From Polychytrium aggregatum (taxonomy: Eukaryota; Chytridiomycota; Chytridiomycetes; Polychytriales), in NCBI RefSeq assembly GCF_025602895.1, contig NW_026516558.1, forward strand, positions 1 through 22,592: DNA of 22,592 nucleotides, written 5' to 3'. The notes below the pieces were generated by a model. The model searched no databases. It was given only the letters and a program-made list of their open reading frames with translations, and was not told the DNA's origin. This document shows positions 18,483 through 22,592 of this stretch, piece after piece (positions within the stretch are counted from its first letter, which is position 1; every line of letters begins with the position of its first letter). A program made the position numbers and the translations under genes.

Positions 18483-19575
18483 TCAGCTGCCCACAAGGTC
18501 TGAGACCAAGCGGGTGAACACATTTTCGAGCAGTTCCCACAAGGGAACAGCAGGATCGAGGGGGGGTCGGGGTGGAGGAATGACAAGTGCTGACACTATA
18601 CTACGCTGTGATGAGGGTGCAGGGAGAGACTGCAAGGGTGGGACTACACTGGGTGTGGGAGTGGGTGGTGGTGCTGGGTGTGCACCAAGTGCGAATGCTC
18701 GGAAGGCAGTGCGGGGAGCGGGTACATGAGCAGCAAGTGATCCAAGTGCGGGAGGGGTGCGACTGCGAGGGGGAGTGCGATCGAAACTGAGCAGGTCCAG
18801 CAGCTTGTCCACTGGTCCCACTCCGGCTATACCACTTTCCACCCAAGTCGGGTGGGCCGTCTTGAGGGCTGCGACCTTGCGGACCAGGACTTGATGCGGA
18901 TCCACACACTGCTGTGCGTGGGTCCTGGTCAAGTCGATCCCGGATCCGTGTCGAGCCAGGTTCTTGCACTTGCGGTAGCCAAATCTGAAGTGGCCTGGGA
19001 GAGCACCGAGTCGCCATCGGACCATGAACATGAGCATGATCATGGATCCTTGGTACCCGCGAGCCTCCCAGAGTCCCGACATCTTGGTCGACGGGGTGCA
19101 GGCGGCGGTGAGCTGCTTGGAGCGGTCGAAGCCGTTCTTCATGTGGTCCTCGAAGATGAGGGTCTTGATCGGGACGGGCTGGGGTCGGGGCGGTCCGGGC
19201 GGCGGCGGCTGGTGTCGGGTCTTGCCTCGGTAGATCTCCGTGGCCGTGAGGGAGTGGTCGGCCTCTTGTCGGCGGACCACCATGGCCCAGTGCGGATCGG
19301 CTCGGACTCCTTGGCCGAGGAACTGGTCGGGGTGGTAGGGCGCAATGATCTTGTTGCGCAGGATCATCGACAGCATCTTGTCGCCGTCAGAGACTTGGTC
19401 GTCCCAGCGGGCCCAGTTCTGCAGGGCCAGCATCTTGACACGGACCGACATCTTGGGAAGGCCGCAGTTGAGGTGCATGGCACCGACGGGAGTGCCGGGG
19501 CCGACGCGGAACATGGTGCGGAGGGCCGTCATCTGGGCGTCGTCGAGGCGGTCGCGCAGAGCTGGGTCGGGGATG
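18483..19575 (-). pseudogene. Copy 6 ORF2, C-terminal third
   Basis: The open frame covers about residues 861-1224 of ORF2 and ends at the TGA at 18483-18485. It contains only the post-RT region (MTALRTMFRVGPGTPVGA, then the Cys/His segment KCKNLARHG). The RT core with FADD is absent from the window, having been separated by the gypsy element B insertion or lost. No frameshift is seen in the part present. Confidence 0.9.
19571..19575. repeat. Presumed left target-site duplication of gypsy element B (GGATG)
   Basis: GGATG is the last element sequence of copy 6 before the LTR. A second GGATG is expected directly after the 3' LTR outside the window, followed by TCCATGG of copy 6. Only one side can be seen. 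Confidence 0.5.
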
Positions 19576-19946
19576 TGTCATGAACACCCTCTGCCTTTGC
19601 CCTCTTCCTTCCTTTACCCTTGCCCTTTCCTTTCTGTTTGCCTGTCTTAGTGCTTTCCCTTCCTTCTGTTTGTTTGTTTCCCGCGCTGTGCTGCCTTGTT
19701 GTCTTACCGCCAGCACGCGCGCTGTCTGTGTTCCGTTCCCGCTTCCTTGCTGTTGGTCATGGGTTACGCCCACGACGCCGCCTCGACGCCGCCTGACGCC
19801 TTGGCGCCGCCATGCCGCCGCCACTGACGCCCGCTGACTCACGGATCCCGAGTCACGGTCGCCACCTGCTTCGCTCGCTGCTTCGCCCTCCCCGCCGCTG
19901 CTTCGCTCCTACCCCCTCGCTCTCCAGCGTCGATCCTTGGCGCTCG

Positions 19947-19955
19947 CATAAATAG
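19947..19955 (+). promoter_or_regulatory. TATA box of the element B LTR
   Basis: CATAAATAG followed by CCC sits 75 bp upstream of AATAAA, matching the layout in the LTR of element A (TATAAATAGCC). Confidence 0.55.
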
Positions 19956-20029
19956 CCCTCCGACCAGCCTCTGTCTTTTGCCTTCGTCTTGCCACTTTGT
20001 ATTTTTAGTATCCTAAGCCTTGGATCTAG

Positions 20030-20035
20030 AATAAA
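20030..20035 (+). terminator. Poly(A) signal of the element B LTR
   Basis: AATAAA followed by ACTTTGG lies about 120 bp before the LTR end, consistent with an R region signal. Confidence 0.55.
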
Positions 20036-20156
20036 ACTTTGGCTTTACACTTGACACTCTGTGTCCCAGTCCAGTCCCCGCTCCTCTCCCTACGTTCGAG
20101 TCTTGTATTAGGACTCTTGCGCACTTCCCTGCTTGCCCCGTTGTCCAGTCTTGACA

Positions 20157-20228
20157 CTTGGCAAGACCTTCAACAACCCCCCACTTGCCCTGCCTTTGCC
20201 CCCGTTCCCTTCTCTATCTCTTTTACCA
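20157..20228 (+). other. Leader with candidate primer-binding site of element B
   Basis: Just after the LTR end is CTTGGCAAGACCTTC. A primer-binding site complementary to a tRNA 3' CCA end would begin TGG, here at 20159-20161, two bases after the LTR. I cannot name a matching tRNA. Self-priming, known in Tf1-type elements, is an alternative. The rest of the leader is pyrimidine-rich up to the gag start. Confidence 0.4.
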
Positions 20229-21467
20229 ATGGCTTCCCCTTCTGGCCTTTCCGAGCCCGAGCTCCAGGCCATCCGTGCGGTCATTATCCAGTCCGCCGAG
20301 AACGCCCGTTCTCTCCAGGACTTCTCCAAGTTCCTCCACGATCAGGATGATGCGCTCAACCGCATCACCGATCGTATGGACCAGGTCCTGGCTCGCCGTG
20401 AAGAGGATGTCCGCCAAGTTGTCGCCGCCAGTGTCCAGGAGGCCCTCCGCAGCTACCAGGCCCAGCTACCTCCTCCTGCTCCCGCTCCCGCCCCGATCCG
20501 TCGTGCAGGTCGCCCCTACTTCGGCGTACCTGACGACGTCGATGATCCTGCCCAAGACCCCGAGGACAACCCTGCTGGTCGCAACTCTGCCACCAGGCAG
20601 ATAGGTCCTCCCGACCGCTTCTCTGGTAAGGACCCGAGCCGCTGCAATGCCTTCCTCTCGCATTGCAGACTGGCCTTCGTGTCCAACCCTCCCCTCTTCC
20701 AGACTGAAAGGGATAAGGTGTTTTACGCCTTATCCTATCTCGATGGTACTGCTGCAGACTACATGCAGCCGTACATCGATCAGTTGGAGAGAGACCCCGA
20801 GTGCTCTCCCCCTGCCATCCGTGACTTTGCCGGTTTCTCCGAGTGGCTCCGTGCTGCCTTTGGCCAGGTCCAGCCCACCATCGCCGCTGCTCGCGAGATG
20901 GTCAGGCTTTACCAAGTCACCTCCGCCGCCGCCTATGCCGCCGAGTACCGCCGCCAAGCCGTCCACCTCGTCACTTGGTCCCAAGACCCTCTCATGTTCC
21001 ACTTCGAGAGTGGACTCAAGCCCTCGGTTCAAGATGAACTCTCCCGCCGCTCCTTCGACAACCTCGAAGATCTCATGCAAGCGGCGATCGCCATCGACAA
21101 CCGCCAGGAGGACCAACGCTCCCGCCGTCCCAACCACCGCTCCGCTCCTGCTCCTGCTCCTGCTCGTCCGGCTCCTCTCCCTTTCCGTCCGGCTCCTCGT
21201 CCCTTCGCTCCTGCTCCTCCTCCTCGCCCCGCTCAAGCCTTCAACGTTCCCCAGCCCATGGACCTCAGTCAGGCTTCCGCTCGCAGGCTGACCGCCGAGG
21301 ACAAGGCCGCCCTCCGTGCTGCCAACCGCTGCTTTTATTGCAAGCAGGAAGGGCACATTGCCCTTCGCTGCCCCAATAAGGCATCCTCCCGCTTGGCTGC
21401 CATCGATGCTTCTTTGGCTGTCGTTGATGTGAATAAACTTGACGACCAGGAAAACTTCTCTGCCTAG
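20229..21467 (+). CDS. gag: Gypsy element B Gag (412 residues, CCHC knuckle)
   Basis: The start at 20229 (ACCAATGG context, MASPSGLSEPE) is preferred over an upstream in-frame ATG at 20133, which lies inside the LTR. The product forms the retrotransposon capsid and binds the RNA genome. The middle matches the retrotransposon Gag capsid pattern (FSGKDPSRCNAFLSHCRLAF, then FYALSYLDGTAADY and FSEWLRAAFG). A Pro/Ala/Arg-rich linker follows, then one zinc knuckle C368-X2-C371-X4-H376-X4-C381. The frame ends at a TAG (21465-21467). Pol follows in the -1 frame and overlaps the last 25 nt. The frame is intact, so this element looks recently active. Confidence 0.95.
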   Translation: MASPSGLSEPELQAIRAVIIQSAENARSLQDFSKFLHDQDDALNRITDRMDQVLARREEDVRQVVAASVQEALRSYQAQLPPPAPAPAPIRRAGRPYFGVPDDVDDPAQDPEDNPAGRNSATRQIGPPDRFSGKDPSRCNAFLSHCRLAFVSNPPLFQTERDKVFYALSYLDGTAADYMQPYIDQLERDPECSPPAIRDFAGFSEWLRAAFGQVQPTIAAAREMVRLYQVTSAAAYAAEYRRQAVHLVTWSQDPLMFHFESGLKPSVQDELSRRSFDNLEDLMQAAIAIDNRQEDQRSRRPNHRSAPAPAPARPAPLPFRPAPRPFAPAPPPRPAQAFNVPQPMDLSQASARRLTAEDKAALRAANRCFYCKQEGHIALRCPNKASSRLAAIDASLAVVDVNKLDDQENFSA

Positions 21468-22592
21468 AAAAGGTCGGAGGAGCTTTCCTAGGCGTCAATC
21501 ATGTCATAAATCTTCCTCCTGTAAATGTCTCCACGGTAAATCACTCTTCTGCCTTTTGCCATCTTGCCCCCGTCACCATTGCCACCGCTTCCACCGCTCT
21601 TGCTTCTTCGTCTTCGCCTCCCGAGCCTGACATCCAACGTCAGCCATCCCTCGCTGTGACTCTGCTGTGCGGTCCAGAGTCCATACGGGCAACCGCCATG
21701 ATCGATACCGGCGCGGTTACTTCGTTTATGGACACTGGATTCGCCGCAACCCACGCTCTCCCCACCTTTGAAACTTCTTTCGTCATCACTCTTGCCGATG
21801 GTTCTTCGATGGAGTCTAGTCTTGGAGTTTGTGTTTCTATGATCACAGGCATCAGCCACTATGAACAAATCTCGTTCGCGCTGATTCCCTTGGCTTCATA
21901 CCCGATCATCTTGGGTATGGATTGGATCAAGAAACACAAACCCTACTTTGACTGGCACCATGACTCTATTTTCTTGCCTTGCACCTCTATCCACAGTTTG
22001 GCCTCCCCGTTCTCTCCCGAGCCACAGTCCTCTAGGTCCAGCCCTGCCGAGTCCCCTGCTGAGGTCCCCGCCGAGCCTGCCGTGTCCCTGCCCGAGTCCA
22101 AGATTGTTCCTGCCGAGTCCCCAGCCAAGTCCCCAGCCGTGCCCGAGATCCTCCCTGCCTTGCCTCCTGCCGTGCCCAAGCCCAGTCCTGCCTTGCCTCC
22201 TGCCGTCCCCAAGACCACGACCCAGTCCCTACCCAGCGTCAGCCTGATCGGCAGCATCCCCTTCCAGCACGCCGTCCAGAAGGAAGGCCTGGAAGTTGTT
22301 CCTCTTGGATGCTGCCCGAGTCCTGTCCCTCTGCTCCGTCGACGCTGGAGCCAAGCCCAAGGCCGAGCCCTCTGTCCCCCCAAGTACTCGTCCTTTGCCA
22401 AGGTGTTTTCCAAGTCCGAGGCCGACAAGCTCCCCCAGCACCGCCCTTACGACCACACGATCCCGTTGGTCGAAGGTGCGTCGCCGACGTTTGGGCCCGT
22501 CTACAACCTCTCCAAGCCGGAGATGGACGCCCTCCACACCTACATCCAAGAGAACTTGTCCAAGGGTTTCATCCGCCGTTCCGAGTCCCTGC
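21443..22592 (+). CDS. pol: Gypsy element B Pol, N-terminal part (protease and start of RT)
   Basis: The frame is open from just after a TGA at 21440-21442 and runs off the window. It has no stop in view and is -1 relative to gag, with no clear own start. The protease active site is MIDTGA (codons from 21698), and the flap-side motif PIILGMDWIKKH follows about 70 residues later, which is normal for a gypsy aspartic protease. Next comes a Pro/Ala/Ser-rich linker containing a duplicated 27-bp unit (22154-22180 and 22187-22213). RT then begins with HRPYDHTIPL, FGPVYNLSKPEMDAL and NLSKGFIRRSES. Between 22298 and 22381 the +1 frame reads more Pol-like, which suggests two compensating indels. RT catalytic residues, RNase H and integrase are outside the window. 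Confidence 0.9.
21449..21455 (+). promoter_or_regulatory. Candidate -1 frameshift site between gag and pol of element B
   Basis: In the 25-nt overlap the sequence G-GAA-AAC (gag codons CAG GAA AAC) is the only run resembling a slippery heptamer. It lacks the canonical three identical first bases, so slippage there is uncertain. A weak AGGA/TCCT hairpin follows about 20 nt downstream. The -1 relation of the two frames is certain but the site is not. Confidence 0.3.

Larger units (their letters stand above)
18354..19575 (-). mobile_element. Non-LTR retrotransposon copy 6 (subfamily 1), cut by gypsy element B
   Basis: A 14-nt tail (T-run 18354-18367), the 3' UTR and the C-terminal third of ORF2 are present. 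By eye the sequence matches copy 2 throughout. It stops at 19575 (GGGGATG) where the gypsy B LTR begins with TGTCATG, whereas copies 2 to 4 continue GGGGATGTCCATGG. The rest of the copy, if any, would lie beyond the right edge. Confidence 0.92.
19576..20156 (+). repeat. 5' LTR of element B (581 bp)
   Basis: The left end is set by the break in copy 6 and TGTCA, the right end by TTGACA just before the leader. It contains a TATA-like box and AATAAA in order. The 3' LTR lies outside the window, so the right boundary rests on the inverted TGTCA/TGACA termini and the gag leader. Confidence 0.85.
19576..22592 (+). mobile_element. Ty3/gypsy retrotransposon (element B), left part
   Basis: A 5' LTR (19576-20156), a short leader, gag (20229-21467) and the beginning of pol (from about 21443) are present, and the element continues past the right edge. 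The LTR starts TGTCATGAACACC and ends CAGTCTTGACA, with TGTCA and TGACA as inverted termini. It differs from element A in LTR sequence and is a different family. Protease precedes RT, and RT begins with the LPQHRPYD motif characteristic of Ty3/gypsy elements. Confidence 0.95.

Noticed and set aside
20157-20161. CTTGG after the element B LTR as a target-site duplication shared with element A
   Set aside because: It is inside element B, at the leader. The match to the CTTGG target duplication of element A is most likely coincidence.
20133-20228. Upstream ATG at 20133 as the Gag start
   Set aside because: It lies inside the LTR and would add 32 residues encoded by the LTR end and the primer-binding region. 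The ATG at 20229 has a better context and begins the Gag-like sequence.

Overview
The window is a GC-rich eukaryotic stretch made entirely of retrotransposons. I see no host gene, tRNA, rRNA or bacterial-type feature. Compact Ty3/gypsy elements, one with a chromodomain, and an APE-type non-LTR element without an RNase H domain suggest a fungus, possibly an early-diverging lineage (low confidence). A (TTAGG)5 tract suggests a TTAGG-type telomere repeat.

Layout, left to right. Six copies of one non-LTR element, all on the minus strand, lie head to tail with nothing between them except one telomere-like tract. Copy 1 (1-2301 plus 6426-6839) carries ORF1 and the start of ORF2, and is split by a Ty3/gypsy chromovirus, element A (2302-6425), flanked by a 5-bp CTTGG target duplication. 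Copy 2 (6840-9282) and copy 3 (9283-11922) are 5'-truncated and keep the RT and C-terminal part of ORF2. Copy 4 (11923-18271) is the only full-length copy: 5' UTR with seven 20-bp repeats, ORF1, ORF2 and a 115-bp 3' UTR. Its ORF2 has a 1-nt insertion in the RT region. A (TTAGG)5 tract (18272-18296) caps copy 4. Copy 5 (18297-18353) is only 41 bp of 3' end plus its tail. Copy 6 (18354-19575) is cut by a second Ty3/gypsy element, B (19576 to beyond the window), with a 5' LTR, gag and the first part of pol in another frame.

How it fits together. Every copy is joined through a short poly(A) tail (T-run on the plus strand) directly to the broken 5' end of the copy on its left. The TTAGG strand runs 5' to 3' towards the right. 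This is what successive additions to a chromosome end lying to the right would give: an element primes from the exposed 3' end, erodes, and the next is added, with one episode of telomerase healing after copy 4. The arrangement resembles Drosophila HeT-A/TART arrays, Magnaporthe MoTeR, Chlorella Zepp and Bombyx TRAS/SART. Insertion of each copy into the poly(A) tail of another could give similar junctions and is not excluded. The two gypsy elements are later insertions into the array.
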